Shown: positions 1-8,393, numbered from the stretch's first letter. The stretch is 64,000 nucleotides of DNA from Blastococcus saxobsidens DD2 (GCF_000284015.1 NC_016943.1:2831541-2895540); one strand, 5' to 3'. Numbers and translations: made by a program. The notes: generated by a model from the letters alone, not told the origin.

Positions 1-403
1 GCCCCTGCTCCTCGAGCAGCTCCTTCGCCCGGCCGGCCACCGCGTTCATCGCGGTGTCCCAGTCGGTCTCGACGAGCTTGCCCTTCTTGCGGATCAGCGG
101 CTTGGTGAGCCGCTCGGGCGAGTGGTTCGCCTGCCAGCCGAAGAGGTCCTTCGGGCCCAGCCGGCCGTGGTTGACCCGGTCGACCTCGCGACCGCGGACG
201 CCGACGATCCGCTCGTCCTTCACGGCGATGTCCAGGGCGTCGCCGTTGGAGTGCAGGATCGACGCCGACTGCACCCAGCGGTCGACGTCGGCCTCGGTCA
301 GGCCGTCGGCGAGGTGGGTGTCCACCCTCGGAGGCCAGCTCTCGCCTGGTCCGTACGGGGTCCGGGTGCCCCAGGGTTCCGCGATCCGGTCGATGCGCGC
401 CAC
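1..403 (-). CDS. Molybdopterin-dependent oxidoreductase, N-terminal part (runs off the window)
   Basis: About 134 N-terminal residues are visible; the 3' end lies beyond base 1. The protein starts VARIDRIAEPWGTRTPYGPG and later has LGPKDLFGWQANHSPERL and LVETDWDTAMNAV, which match the bis-MGD molybdopterin oxidoreductase family (formate dehydrogenase, nitrate reductase and assimilatory relatives); the last segment is where family members enter the first molybdopterin-binding domain. No Cys-rich iron-sulfur motif is visible in this part. The GTG start at 403 is supported by a GGAGG ribosome site six bases upstream, and there is no ATG in a better place. The family transfers electrons from or to a small substrate such as formate or nitrate, but the substrate cannot be read from this fragment. 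Confidence 0.8.
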   Translation of the reverse strand, partial: MARIDRIAEPWGTRTPYGPGESWPPRVDTHLADGLTEADVDRWVQSASILHSNGDALDIAVKDERIVGVRGREVDRVNHGRLGPKDLFGWQANHSPERLTKPLIRKKGKLVETDWDTAMNAVAGRAKELLEEQG

Positions 404-702
404 GTGCGTCCTCCGGGAGTCGGTGTCGTGCGAGTCACCCGCCACTGCCCGCCCGGGGCGCGGTCGAACCCGGCCGACGACCTCCCTCGATGCGTGACAC
501 GAGTTCGTCATATTTCGGCGCACTGCGTCACCGATCGTTGACTCGCCATACTGGCAGACCGCTCGACTCCCGGCGGACGACATCTGCATGAAGGTTGCAT
601 TGAGAACCTTCCCGTCCGGTCCCGGCACTGGCACCCTGTGCGGGACGCCGCCGGGTCCACGCCTACCGGCGTCGGCCGCACCCGACCCACCCAGGAGGCA
701 CG
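404..702. promoter_or_regulatory. Divergent intergenic region with a GAAGGTT/AACCTTC dyad
   Basis: This 299-base gap separates the molybdopterin oxidoreductase (leftward) from the STAS-like gene (rightward), so it should hold both promoters. The clearest structure is an inverted repeat, GAAGGTT at 590-596 and AACCTTC at 605-611 with an 8-base spacer, in a locally AT-richer stretch. It could be an operator or a small hairpin. I see no convincing coding frame and no confident -35/-10 pair. Confidence 0.35.
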
Positions 703-1056
703 ATGAGCCCGTACCGCGCTATCGGCGACCCGTGGCACCTGGCATCCCGTCATCCCGAAGCGGCGCCCGGCGGGCTTCCGCCGGTGGACGACCAGGCCGC
801 GTTCACCGAGCGGATCGACGGCCGGCTCGGAGCCATCCACGCGCAGGGGCATCTGACCGTGCGCGCCGCCGACATGGTCCGCGGCACGGTGGAGGCACTG
901 CGCCGCAGCGGTCACGACACCGTCGTCGTCGATCTGCAGGAGGTGTCGGCGGCCGACGAGGACGGGCTGCACGCGCTGCGCTCGCTGGAGCTCAGCATCC
1001 GGGACGACGGCGGACGCCTGACCCTGGTCAACGCGCCGCGGTCGCCCGGGGTGTGA
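703..1056 (+). CDS. STAS-domain-like protein (anti-sigma factor antagonist family)
   Basis: A 117-residue soluble protein. From about residue 30 it shows the STAS pattern: an early strand (RLGAIHAQGHLTV), a helix (MVRGTVEALRRSG), a central strand (HDTVVVDLQEVSAADEDGLHAL) and a last strand (GRLTLVNAPR). STAS proteins bind anti-sigma kinases or act as small signalling adaptors. The usual phosphorylated Ser/Thr of SpoIIAA-type proteins, just after the central strand, is not obvious here: the position reads AADEDG, as in non-phosphorylated relatives. The ATG is preceded by AGGAGG five bases upstream. It converges on the DUF421 gene with a 9-base gap. The role in a sigma-factor switch is inferred. 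Confidence 0.7.
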   Translation: MSPYRAIGDPWHLASRHPEAAPGGLPPVDDQAAFTERIDGRLGAIHAQGHLTVRAADMVRGTVEALRRSGHDTVVVDLQEVSAADEDGLHALRSLELSIRDDGGRLTLVNAPRSPGV

Positions 1057-1065
1057 CCGCGAGGG

Positions 1066-1581
1066 TCACCGCCCCACCCCTTCCACCCCCGACAACGCCG
1101 AGCCGTCCCCGTACTGCTGTGCGGACAGGATGCTGAGCGATCCGTCGCTCTCCAGCACCACGGCCGCCACCGAGGAGAGGTCGCCGGTACCCGACGAGCG
1201 GACCGCCTGCCGGATCTCGTCGAGGCTGATCCGCTCGGCCCGCATCGCATCGTGGAGCGGCTCGCCGTCGCGCAGCACCAGCCTCGGCCGGGCGGTCACC
1301 ACCGCGCGCAGCCCCGGGCGACGCGTGGTGACCCAGGCGACCGCGGTCTGCAGGACCGCCAGCAGCGCCAGCGCGAGCGCCCCTTCGGTCCACGAGACGC
1401 TCTGGCTCAGCAGGATCGTGGCCAGCGTCGAGCCCAGGGCGACGGTGACGACCAGGTCGAAGGCGTTGAGCTTGGCCAGGGTGCGCTTGCCCGTCGTCCG
1501 GAGCAGGACCACCACGGTGATGTAGGCGGCCCCGCCGACGAGCAGGACGCGGACGAGATCGGAGAAACTGTCGAACCACAT
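1066..1581 (-). CDS. DUF421 / YetF-family membrane protein
   Basis: A 171-residue protein with three hydrophobic segments in the first 85 residues (about 10-28, 40-58 and 65-82), including TGKRTLAKLNAFDLVVTVALGS, then a soluble C-terminal domain with the family signature VLRDGEPL...MRAERISLDEIRQAVRSSG. This layout is typical of the DUF421 (YetF/YdfS/YcaP) family. Such proteins are inner-membrane proteins of uncertain function. It lies 9 bases after the CPA1 antiporter on the same strand, so the two are probably co-transcribed. AGGAAG is found upstream of the ATG. Confidence 0.85.
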   Translation of the reverse strand: MWFDSFSDLVRVLLVGGAAYITVVVLLRTTGKRTLAKLNAFDLVVTVALGSTLATILLSQSVSWTEGALALALLAVLQTAVAWVTTRRPGLRAVVTARPRLVLRDGEPLHDAMRAERISLDEIRQAVRSSGTGDLSSVAAVVLESDGSLSILSAQQYGDGSALSGVEGVGR

Positions 1582-1590
1582 GCCCGCTTC

Positions 1591-2856
1591 CTACCCGTCG
1601 CCGCCGGACGACGACCCGGTCCGCTCCCGCGTCGCGTCCACGGCCTCGCCCTTCGGGCCGGCGACCTTCCGGTACAGCACCCGCCCCGGAGTGGCGGTCA
1701 GCCCGTGCACCAGGGTGCTGACGGCGACCACCAGCGAGCCGGCCACCAGCACCACCGGGTCGATCGACAGCCGTTCGGCCTCGAGGGTCAGGTAGAACAG
1801 CGCCGAGATCCCGATCGGGCCGAACCACCCGAGGTGGACGGCGTCCGGCCGGGCCAGCCGGAGCGGGCGGCGGAGCAGGTAGACGATCGGCGGGCGGCGC
1901 AGGAACAGGACCGCGACCGCGAACAGCAGGCCGGCCCAGCCGAGCGAGCGCCATTCCGACCACGGCAGGATCGCGCCGAACGCCAGGAACAGCGGGAGGA
2001 CGACGAACCGGTTCACGGCCTCGTCGATCCGCACGTCGGCCTCGCGCTCCCGCCCGGTGCTCACCGCGTTGAAGGCCAGTCCGCAGACGAAGACGGCGAA
2101 GATCCCGTCGACGTGGATCAAGCCGCCGACCCCCAGTACGGCGAAGGCAAGCACGATCGTGAACACCAGTTCGGGCCCCGGGTCGGTGGCCCCGTGGTCG
2201 GCACCGGCCTTGAGGGCCTGGCCACCGAGCCAGCCCAGGAACGCCCCCAGCAGGAGCGCCCCGACCACGTCCCAGAGCGTCTCGAGCAGCGCGTCACCCA
2301 TGGTCAGCGGCCCGGCCAGCGCCAGCGCGATCAGCACGAGCGCGAGCGCCAGCCCGTCGTTGGCCCCGGACTCCAGGGAGAGCACCTGCCGGTCGCGGCC
2401 GGGGAGGTCCTGCTCCGCGGGCTCCCCGGTGGTGACGGTCGAGGCGAGGACCGGGTCGGTGGGGGTCAACGCGGCGCCGATCAGCGCGGCGACCCCCAGG
2501 CCGACACCCAGGGTCCATGCGGCCAGCCCGGCGGTGACCACGGCCATCACCGGCATCACCACCGCCAGCAGCAGCAGGACCGGCCGCGTGCGCCCGCGTG
2601 CGGTGTGGAAGGGGTACCGGAGCGCGACCGACATCACCGAGATCGCGAGCAGCAGCCGCGCGGCGGTGTGCAGCCAGGCGTGGTCCTCGAGCAGCGCGGG
2701 CACGTCGACCGCACCGAGCACCGCCGGGCCGAGGACGATCCCGATGGCCAGGGCCAGCAGCGGTTCGCTGATCGGCAGGCGGCGGAACCAGTCGGACCAG
2801 GCGGCGGCGAGGAGCGCGAGCGCACCCGCCGCCGCCAGCAGCACGTCGACGGTCAC
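1591..2856 (-). CDS. Cation/proton antiporter, CPA1 (NhaP) family
   Basis: A 421-residue polytopic membrane protein with about 12 predicted transmembrane segments. Family motifs include the core LIGAALTPTDPVLAS (residues around 145-160), where the conserved Asp takes part in ion binding, and LSLESGANDGLALALVL (around 180), the 'ESxxND' signature of NhaP/NhaK exchangers. It would exchange Na+ or K+ for H+ across the membrane. The start is a GTG at 2856 with only a weak G-rich ribosome site; a slightly later start is possible. It sits between the Cys-rich copper protein and the DUF421 gene on the same strand. The C-terminus is short, without a large cytoplasmic regulatory domain. Confidence 0.9.
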   Translation of the reverse strand: MTVDVLLAAAGALALLAAAWSDWFRRLPISEPLLALAIGIVLGPAVLGAVDVPALLEDHAWLHTAARLLLAISVMSVALRYPFHTARGRTRPVLLLLAVVMPVMAVVTAGLAAWTLGVGLGVAALIGAALTPTDPVLASTVTTGEPAEQDLPGRDRQVLSLESGANDGLALALVLIALALAGPLTMGDALLETLWDVVGALLLGAFLGWLGGQALKAGADHGATDPGPELVFTIVLAFAVLGVGGLIHVDGIFAVFVCGLAFNAVSTGREREADVRIDEAVNRFVVLPLFLAFGAILPWSEWRSLGWAGLLFAVAVLFLRRPPIVYLLRRPLRLARPDAVHLGWFGPIGISALFYLTLEAERLSIDPVVLVAGSLVVAVSTLVHGLTATPGRVLYRKVAGPKGEAVDATRERTGSSSGGDG

Positions 2857-2896
2857 CGCGCCCCGCCGGGCGACGAGGAGGACGTCGGCATGCCGA

Positions 2897-3304
2897 TCAG
2901 CCCAGGCTGCTGATCAGGTCGCGGCAGGCCGCCTCGCAGCGGCGGCACGCCTCGGCGCACACCCGGCAGTGCTCGTGCATCTCCGCGTGGCTGCCGCACT
3001 CGTCACCGCAGGACTTGCACGCGGCGGCGCAGGCCTCGAGGACGGCGCGGGTCAGGTTGGCGTCGTAGCCGGTGTGCCGGGACAGCACGCGGCCGGTGGT
3101 GTCGCAGATGTCGGCGCAGTCGGTGTTCGCGCGGATGCACGTGGTCAGCTCGGCGACCATGTCCTCGCTGAGGCAGGCGTCGGCACAGGCGGTACAGGCC
3201 TGGGCGCACTCGACGCAGGCCTCGATGCACTCGATGAGCTTCTGCTTGTCCACCCCGCCGAGGTCCTTGGGGTACGTGTCCAGCATCTGAGCGGCGACGG
3301 TCAC
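2897..3304 (-). CDS. Cys-rich four-helix bundle copper-binding protein (DUF326 / Csp-like)
   Basis: A 135-residue protein with Cys residues spaced along four predicted helices: CIEACVECAQACTACADAC (about 26-44), CIRANTDCADIC (57-68), ACAAACKSCGDEC (91-103) and HCRVCAEACRRCEAACRDL (112-130). This pattern is that of the DUF326 ferredoxin-like / Csp copper-storage family, in which the Cys side chains point into a helical bundle and bind many Cu(I) ions. I see no signal peptide, so it is probably the cytosolic Csp3-like type. The GTG start at 3304 has a GAGGAG site seven bases upstream. Copper buffering is known for characterised relatives; for this protein it is inferred. Confidence 0.88.
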   Translation of the reverse strand: MTVAAQMLDTYPKDLGGVDKQKLIECIEACVECAQACTACADACLSEDMVAELTTCIRANTDCADICDTTGRVLSRHTGYDANLTRAVLEACAAACKSCGDECGSHAEMHEHCRVCAEACRRCEAACRDLISSLG

Positions 3305-3348
3305 GGGTTCTCCTCGGGGCTGTGCGTCCCGGTCCGCGGTCGCGGCCG

Positions 3349-3371
3349 GGGGCTCTCGCCGCAGGAGCCCC
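3349..3371. terminator. Small hairpin between formate channel and copper-protein gene
   Basis: GGGGCTC (3349-3355) and GAGCCCC (3365-3371) form a 7-bp stem with a 9-base loop just downstream of the minus-strand formate/nitrite channel gene. No U-tract follows, as is common in GC-rich actinobacteria. It may end transcription of the channel gene. Confidence 0.4.
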
Positions 3372-3426
3372 TACCCGCCTGTTTCCGCTGGTGCACACGC
3401 GCTCATGACGATCGGGGGACGTCCGG

Positions 3427-4278
3427 TCAGCCGCGTTCCGCCGGCTCGGCGGCCTCGGCCTCCGGCGAGATGTCCGGCTCGTCGCGGAGGAAGAGGTACC
3501 AGTAGGACGTCGCCACGAAGACGACGGCGCCGACCAGATTGCCCGCGCCGGCGAGCAGCCAGTTGAGCAGGGCGTCGCCCCAGCCGATGTCCGGGACCCC
3601 GGCGAAGATGCCGGCGGGGATGAAGAACATGTTGGCCACGACGTGGTCGAAGCCCATCGCGACGAACGCCATGATCGGGAAGAAGATCGCCAGGATCTTG
3701 CCCGAGACGGTCGACGCCGACAGCGACATCCACACCGCCAGGCAGACCAGCCAGTTGGCGCCCACCGCACGGAGGAAGGTCTCCCACGGGGTGTGCCCGA
3801 CGGCCTTGCCCTGGGCGATGTCGGCCAACCGCTCGTAGGTGAGCGCCGCGCTCCCCTCCGCGCCCGTGTCGCCGACGACCCCGCTCTGCACTGCCAGGAA
3901 GAAGGCCACGAAGATCGCGCCGACCAGGTTGCCGAGCAGGACGAGGGTGAGGTTGCGGGCGACGTCGCCCAGCCCGATCTTGCCGCCCATGGCACTGAAC
4001 GGGACGAGCAGCATGTTCCCGGTCGCCAGGTCCGACCCTGCGATGAGGACCAGGACGAGGCCGAGGGTGAAGGCGATACCGGTGAACAGCGTGGGCAGGG
4101 TGCCCCAGATGGCCGGATCCAGGCCGGAGGAGACGGTGATGGCCACCAGGCCGCCGAAGGCGATGTAGGCGCCGGCCAGGAAGGCGCTGACCAGCACCCG
4201 GTCCCAGGTGCGGTGCACCTTCTTGGCGCCGGTCCCGACCGCGACCTCCGCCATCTCCTGAGGCTTGCGTGCCGTCAT
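3427..4278 (-). CDS. Formate/nitrite transporter (FocA/NirC family)
   Basis: A 283-residue membrane protein with six predicted transmembrane helices. Family landmarks are AFLAGAYIAFGGLVAI in TM1, AGSDLATGNMLLVPFSAM in the second re-entrant region, GNLVGAIFVAFFLAV, and FDHVVANMFFIPAGIFAG near TM5, which contains the pore His/Asn region of FNT channels. FNT proteins form pentameric channels for formate, nitrite or related small anions. I chose the ATG at 4278, which has GGGGAG seven bases upstream; a longer start at 4341 would add 21 unrelated residues. The nearby molybdopterin oxidoreductase would suit a formate or nitrate role, but the two are not in one operon. Confidence 0.92.
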   Translation of the reverse strand: MTARKPQEMAEVAVGTGAKKVHRTWDRVLVSAFLAGAYIAFGGLVAITVSSGLDPAIWGTLPTLFTGIAFTLGLVLVLIAGSDLATGNMLLVPFSAMGGKIGLGDVARNLTLVLLGNLVGAIFVAFFLAVQSGVVGDTGAEGSAALTYERLADIAQGKAVGHTPWETFLRAVGANWLVCLAVWMSLSASTVSGKILAIFFPIMAFVAMGFDHVVANMFFIPAGIFAGVPDIGWGDALLNWLLAGAGNLVGAVVFVATSYWYLFLRDEPDISPEAEAAEPAERG

Positions 4279-4377
4279 CGTGCCTCCCCGGAGCTGCCGC
4301 TCGGCCCTCCGCAGCCTCCCGCCGGGCGGCCCCGGCGGCAACCGGGACGGCGGGTCGCGCCGGCCGGGCGCCGCGGG

Positions 4378-5241
4378 TCAGGCCTGCCGCTGCAGCACGA
4401 AGTCGTACCGCGACTCCAGCCACGGCACGTCGATCGAGCCGCCGTCGGGCGTCGTCCCGGGGTCCCGCGCCTCGAACGCCGTCACGAGCTCCTGCTTGGT
4501 GCCGAACACGACGTCGCTGTCCAGGTACTGGTCGCCTTCCTGGAACAGGTGGGTGATCAGCGGCTCGAACCCCGGGACGTTGAGCAGGAAGTGGATGTGC
4601 GCCGGCCGGAAGTGGCTGATCGCGGTGCGCTCCACCAGGTCGCCGACCGGCCCGTCCATGGGGATCGAGTAGCCCAGCGGGGCGATGGTGCGCACGCAGA
4701 AGCGGCCGTCGTCGTCGGTGGTGTACTTGGCCCGCAGCCGGGCCTCGTCCACCTCGACCAGCTGCGACTCGTAGAGCCCCTCGGAGTCCGACTGCCAGAC
4801 GTCGAGCACCGCGCCGGCCACCGGCGCGCCGTCGAGGTCGGTCACCCGCCCGTGCAGGAACAGCGGGACGCCCGGCACCCCGTCGGACATGTCCTCGGCG
4901 TAGCCCAGCTCCGGCGAGCCCTCGATGTGGAAGGGCCCCAGCACCGTGGCCGGCGTGGCCTCCGGCTCCAGCCGGTGGTTCATCTGGACGACGAGCATCG
5001 ACAGACCCAGCACGTCGGAGGCGAGGATGAACTCCTCGCGCTTCTCGGTGCTGATCTTCCCCGTGGCGGTGAGCCACTGCATCGCGGCCATCCACTCGTC
5101 CTCGGTGAGCCGCACCTCCCGGGCGAAGTCGTGCAGGTGCCGCACCAGCGCGGTCATGACCTCCGCGAGACGGGGGTCGCGGGCGGTGGCCCAGCGCTCT
5201 CCCGCGAGATCGGTGATGTTGTCCTCGGTGACCAGCTGCAC
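4378..5241 (-). CDS. Intradiol ring-cleavage dioxygenase, hydroxyquinol 1,2-dioxygenase type
   Basis: A 287-residue non-heme Fe(III) dioxygenase. The N-terminal dimerisation helices (residues 1-90) carry the WLTATGKISTEKREEF pattern of catechol and hydroxyquinol dioxygenases. The catalytic beta-barrel shows all four iron ligands: Tyr157 (GLYES), Tyr191 (LGYSIP), His215 and His217 (RPAHIHF). The phrases LGPFHIEGSPELGYAEDM and NHRLEPEATPATV are closer to hydroxyquinol 1,2-dioxygenases than to plain catechol enzymes. It would open hydroxyquinol (or a catechol) between the hydroxyls to give maleylacetate (or a muconate). No maleylacetate reductase is seen in the window, so the pathway partner lies elsewhere. 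A hairpin upstream separates it from the MDR gene. Confidence 0.88.
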   Translation of the reverse strand: MQLVTEDNITDLAGERWATARDPRLAEVMTALVRHLHDFAREVRLTEDEWMAAMQWLTATGKISTEKREEFILASDVLGLSMLVVQMNHRLEPEATPATVLGPFHIEGSPELGYAEDMSDGVPGVPLFLHGRVTDLDGAPVAGAVLDVWQSDSEGLYESQLVEVDEARLRAKYTTDDDGRFCVRTIAPLGYSIPMDGPVGDLVERTAISHFRPAHIHFLLNVPGFEPLITHLFQEGDQYLDSDVVFGTKQELVTAFEARDPGTTPDGGSIDVPWLESRYDFVLQRQA

Positions 5242-5291
5242 GGCGTCCTCCTGCCGTCCGGCGCGGCCGGCTCCCGGCCGCGCGACCTCTC

Positions 5292-5312
5292 CCCCCGCGG
5301 CTCCCGCGGGGG
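5292..5312 (-). terminator. GC-rich hairpin terminator after the MDR gene
   Basis: CCCCCGCGG (5292-5300) pairs perfectly with CCGCGGGGG (5304-5312) over a 3-base loop, directly downstream of the minus-strand MDR gene. An outer GCGAC/GTCGC pair extends it with a bulge. It probably ends the CaiB / citryl-CoA lyase / MDR operon. Confidence 0.55.
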
Positions 5313-5323
5313 TCGCACTCGTC

Positions 5324-6295
5324 CTAGGGCGTCAGTACCAGCCGGACGCCGGGGTCGCCGGTCGCCTGGCGGCGCCAGGCCGCGGCGACGTCGGCGAGCG
5401 GCACCTGCTCGTGGGCGACCGCCAGGCCGCCGGCTGCGGCGTGGCGGGCGATCTCGGTGAGCGCCTCCCGGCGCTGCCCGGGGGTCAGGGCGTTGTTCGT
5501 GTAGCCCAGCACCGCGGCGGACTTCGCGCGCAGCACGGCGGAGGAGAAGACGGCGGTGTCCCCCGAGGCCCCGCCGAGGTTCACCAGCCGGCCGCCGGCC
5601 GACAGCACCCGCGAGGCCGCGGTGGCCGCGACGCCGAACACCGGGTCCACGACCAGGTCCAGCCGGCCGCCCAGCGCGTCGCGGAACCGGACCTCCAGCG
5701 CGTCGGCGTCCCCGTCGAGCGCGACCACCTCGTCGGCGCCCGCTGCCCGCGCGCGCTCGCGCGCCTGCTCCGACCGGGCCACCGCGACGACCCGTTCCGC
5801 ACCGAGCAGCCGGGCCGCGCCGACGGCCACCTGGCCGACGGCGCCCCCGGCGCCGAGCACCAGCACGTGCTCCCCGGGCCGCAGCCCGCCGCGCCAGGTC
5901 AGCGACATCCAGGCCGCGACGGCCGACAGGCCCAGCGCGGCGAGCGCGGCGTCGGGCACCTCTGCCGTCACCGGCACCAGGTCGTCGGCCCCGACGGCGC
6001 AGCGCTCGGCGAGGCTGCCGTCGCCCGGAGCCATGCCCGCAGCGGTCGCGAACCAGACGCGGCTGCCCGGCGGCAGGTGCCCGCCGCTCTCCACCACCCC
6101 GACGCCCTGGACGCCCGGCACGTAGGGCGCCGCCGGGCGACCGAAGTAGGAGGTGCCCGAGGCGCAGAGCAGGTCCAGCGGCACCAGCGGCGCCGCGGTC
6201 ACGTGGACGACGGTCGTGCCCGGCTCCGGCCGCGGATCGGGGTGCTCGGTGAACTCCGGGGTCTCCCCCGGAACCTGCAGGACGGCGGCGCGCAC
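5324..6295 (-). CDS. Medium-chain dehydrogenase/reductase (quinone oxidoreductase-like)
   Basis: A 323-residue protein of the MDR superfamily. The GroES-like N-terminus has PYVPGVQGVGVVES (about 57-70) and the Rossmann half has the NAD(P)H loop VLVLGAGGAVGQVAVGAA (around 145-162). The zinc-binding Cys/His set of alcohol dehydrogenases is absent, so it is of the zinc-free quinone oxidoreductase or enoyl-reductase type. It would reduce an activated double bond or quinone with NADPH. The GTG start at 6295 lies 10 bases after the stop of the citryl-CoA-lyase-like gene, so the three minus-strand genes form one operon. The substrate is unknown and probably set by the CoA chemistry of its neighbours. 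Confidence 0.85.
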   Translation of the reverse strand: MRAAVLQVPGETPEFTEHPDPRPEPGTTVVHVTAAPLVPLDLLCASGTSYFGRPAAPYVPGVQGVGVVESGGHLPPGSRVWFATAAGMAPGDGSLAERCAVGADDLVPVTAEVPDAALAALGLSAVAAWMSLTWRGGLRPGEHVLVLGAGGAVGQVAVGAARLLGAERVVAVARSEQARERARAAGADEVVALDGDADALEVRFRDALGGRLDLVVDPVFGVAATAASRVLSAGGRLVNLGGASGDTAVFSSAVLRAKSAAVLGYTNNALTPGQRREALTEIARHAAAGGLAVAHEQVPLADVAAAWRRQATGDPGVRLVLTP

Positions 6296-6305
6296 GACCG
6301 GTGCC

Positions 6306-7136
6306 TCAGTGCTCCGCGCCGGCGCCGGGCAGCGGCGCGGGGACGAAGGGGTCGGGATCGACGGGGCGGTTGAACAGGTCGACGGAGAGGAAGACGTCGT
6401 TGGCGACCGGGTGCCGCAGCTCCTCGGCGAGCTGGCCGATCAGCCCGGCCGTGCGGGCCAGCAGCGCGAAGCCGCGCAGCAGCTCCAGCGGGAGGCCGAG
6501 GTCGGCCAGGGCCGCCCCGCAGACGCCGGCACCGTTGAGCGGCAACTGCCTGCCCAGCACCTGCGGGTGGACGCGGCCGATCGCAGCGAACAGCGACAGG
6601 TGCGGCCCGTAGTGGCCCTCCTCGGTGGCGATCTGGAACAGCCGCGGCGTCCGCGGGTCGCCCTGCTTGTGCACGTGGTGCCCCAGCCCGGGCACGAAGC
6701 GGCCGGCCGCGCGCTGCGCGGTCACGGTCTCCAGCGCGAGGGCGTCCCAGCCGGCGTCGTCGGTGGGGAGGGCGCCGTCCACGCGTGCGAGCACGTCGTG
6801 CAGGAAGCGGCCGCAGTCCTCGGTCACGCCCAGGAAGCGGGACCCGCCGCCAAGCAGGCCGGCGGCGAGCGCCCCCTGGATGGAGTCGGGGGCCGACAGG
6901 TAGGTCAGCCGGGTGACGATCGCGGTCGGGGTGAACCCGTGGTCGGCGAGCGCGGCCAGCACCGCCTCGAAGACCCGGGTCTCCCCCGGGCTCGGCCGGC
7001 GCTGGGTGGCCAGCCAGAACGCCAGCTCACCGAAGCCGACCGTCCCCATGACGTCGTCCGCCAGGTCGCTGCCCAGCAGGGTGATCGACTCGAGGCTGGA
7101 GGCGCCCAGTGCGGTCGGGTACCCCGGCGTGGTCAT
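6306..7136 (-). CDS. Citryl-CoA lyase / citrate synthase-fold protein
   Basis: A 276-residue protein, much shorter than citrate synthase (about 370-430) but matching the stand-alone citryl-CoA lyase type of that fold. The key segment is FVPGLGHHVHKQGDPRTPRLF (about 150-170), the counterpart of the citrate synthase GFGHRVYKNxDPR active-site loop with its catalytic His. Another core motif is PLNGAGVCGAALADLGLP (around 215). The family cleaves or makes a citryl-CoA-like C-C bond. Its ATG overlaps the stop of the CoA-transferase gene by four bases (ATGA), so the two are translationally coupled. The neighbour could make the CoA thioester and this protein cleave it to acetyl-CoA and an oxoacid; that is an inference. 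Confidence 0.82.
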   Translation of the reverse strand: MTTPGYPTALGASSLESITLLGSDLADDVMGTVGFGELAFWLATQRRPSPGETRVFEAVLAALADHGFTPTAIVTRLTYLSAPDSIQGALAAGLLGGGSRFLGVTEDCGRFLHDVLARVDGALPTDDAGWDALALETVTAQRAAGRFVPGLGHHVHKQGDPRTPRLFQIATEEGHYGPHLSLFAAIGRVHPQVLGRQLPLNGAGVCGAALADLGLPLELLRGFALLARTAGLIGQLAEELRHPVANDVFLSVDLFNRPVDPDPFVPAPLPGAGAEH

Positions 7137-8335
7137 CGGCCCCCCTCCTCGGGCTCGGCCAGCCAGCGGCGGACCTCCGCACCGTGCTGGTCCAGGTCCG
7201 GCGGCGGCAGCCGGTAGGCCGGTGGCGTCGCCGAGAAGGTGATCGGGTTGCGGACCGACGGGACGGCGTCCGCGCCCTCGCCCACGTGCACGACCGGGTC
7301 CAGGCCCACCTCCGCGGCGAAGGCGACGCCCTGGTCGATGGTGTTGATCGGCCCGCACGGCACGCCCGCCGCGATGATCGCGCGGAACCACTCGTGCTTG
7401 GTGCGGGTCTTCAGCCGCTCGACCAGCAGGGGGCGCAGCTCCTCCCGGTTGGCCGTGCGGTCCTCGTTGCGACCGAACCGGGGGTCGTCGGCGAGCTCCG
7501 GCACCCCGAGCACCTCGACCAGCCGGCGGAACTGGCCGTTGTTGCCGGCGGTGATGATCAGGTCGCCGTCGGCGCAGGGCAGCGGCTCGTACGGGAACAG
7601 GCTCGGGTGGCTGTTGCCCATCCGGAAGGGGACGACGTCGCCCGCGACGTAGGCGCTGGTCTGGTTGACCAGCCCCGACAGCGCCGACGACAGCAGGTTC
7701 ACCTCCACGTGCTGGCCCTGACCGGTGGCGTGCCGGTGGTTGAGCGCGGACAGCACACCGATCGTGGCGTGCAGGCCCGCCATGACGTCGAACAGCGCGA
7801 CGCCGGCCCGGTAGGGCGAGCCGTCGGGATCGCCGGTGAGGCTCATGAACCCGGAGATGGCCTGCACGATGAGGTCGTAGCCGGGCAGCGCCGCGCCCCC
7901 GGGGCCGCTGCCGAAGCCGCTGATCGAGGCGTAGAGCACGCCGGGGTTGGTCGCGGCCACCGAGTCGTAGTCCAGGCCGAAACGTGCCAGGCCGCCCGGC
8001 TTGAAGTTCTCCACGAGCACGTCGGCCCGCCGCGCCAGCTCCCGGGCTGCCTCGGCGTCCGCCGGGTCCTTGAGGTCGAGGGCGATGGAGCGCTTGTTGC
8101 GGTTGGCGCCCATGTAGTACGTGGACACGCCCTCGCGGACGGGCGGCTGCCAGGTGCGCGTGTCGTCGCCGTGCGGGCCCTCGACCTTGATCACCTCGGC
8201 CCCGAGGTCGGCCAGCAGCATGGTGGCGTAGGGGCCGGCCAGGATGCGGGAGAAGTCGGCCACGAGCAGCCCGGACAGGGGGCCGGGAGCCGTCGTCGTC
8301 CCCGGGTCGTCCGGCTCGGTCGCCTCGGCGCTCAT
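7133..8335 (-). CDS. CaiB/BaiF-family CoA-transferase (family III)
   Basis: A 400-residue protein with the classic family III opening: LLVADFSRILAGPYATMLLADLGAEVIKVE (residues about 23-53), GVSTYYMGANRNKRSIALDL, and RADVLVENFKPGGLARFGLDY, which places the catalytic Asp in the usual region near residue 165-175 (PGYDLIVQAISGFMSLTG). These enzymes move CoA from a donor thioester to a carboxylic acid, via aspartyl-CoA. It is first in an operon with a citryl-CoA-lyase-like gene and an MDR oxidoreductase, and divergent from an amidohydrolase. The ATG at 8335 fits the family start; a GAGGAG lies rather far upstream. Confidence 0.92.
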   Translation of the reverse strand: MSAEATEPDDPGTTTAPGPLSGLLVADFSRILAGPYATMLLADLGAEVIKVEGPHGDDTRTWQPPVREGVSTYYMGANRNKRSIALDLKDPADAEAARELARRADVLVENFKPGGLARFGLDYDSVAATNPGVLYASISGFGSGPGGAALPGYDLIVQAISGFMSLTGDPDGSPYRAGVALFDVMAGLHATIGVLSALNHRHATGQGQHVEVNLLSSALSGLVNQTSAYVAGDVVPFRMGNSHPSLFPYEPLPCADGDLIITAGNNGQFRRLVEVLGVPELADDPRFGRNEDRTANREELRPLLVERLKTRTKHEWFRAIIAAGVPCGPINTIDQGVAFAAEVGLDPVVHVGEGADAVPSVRNPITFSATPPAYRLPPPDLDQHGAEVRRWLAEPEEGGR

Positions 8336-8393
8336 CGGCGGTCGACACTCCTCGTCACGTCGATCGCGGACGGTTGTCCGCAGCTGGTCGGGA

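Noticed and set aside
1252..2913. Long plus-strand open frame (553 codons) opposite the antiporter
   Set aside because: It is a low-complexity Arg/Pro/Gln/Gly shadow of the CPA1 antiporter and DUF421 genes, which have clear family motifs on the other strand.
3643..5460. 605-codon plus-strand frame opposite the formate channel and dioxygenase
   Set aside because: No domain; rich in Arg/Gly/Pro/His; explained by GC-rich third positions of the minus-strand genes.
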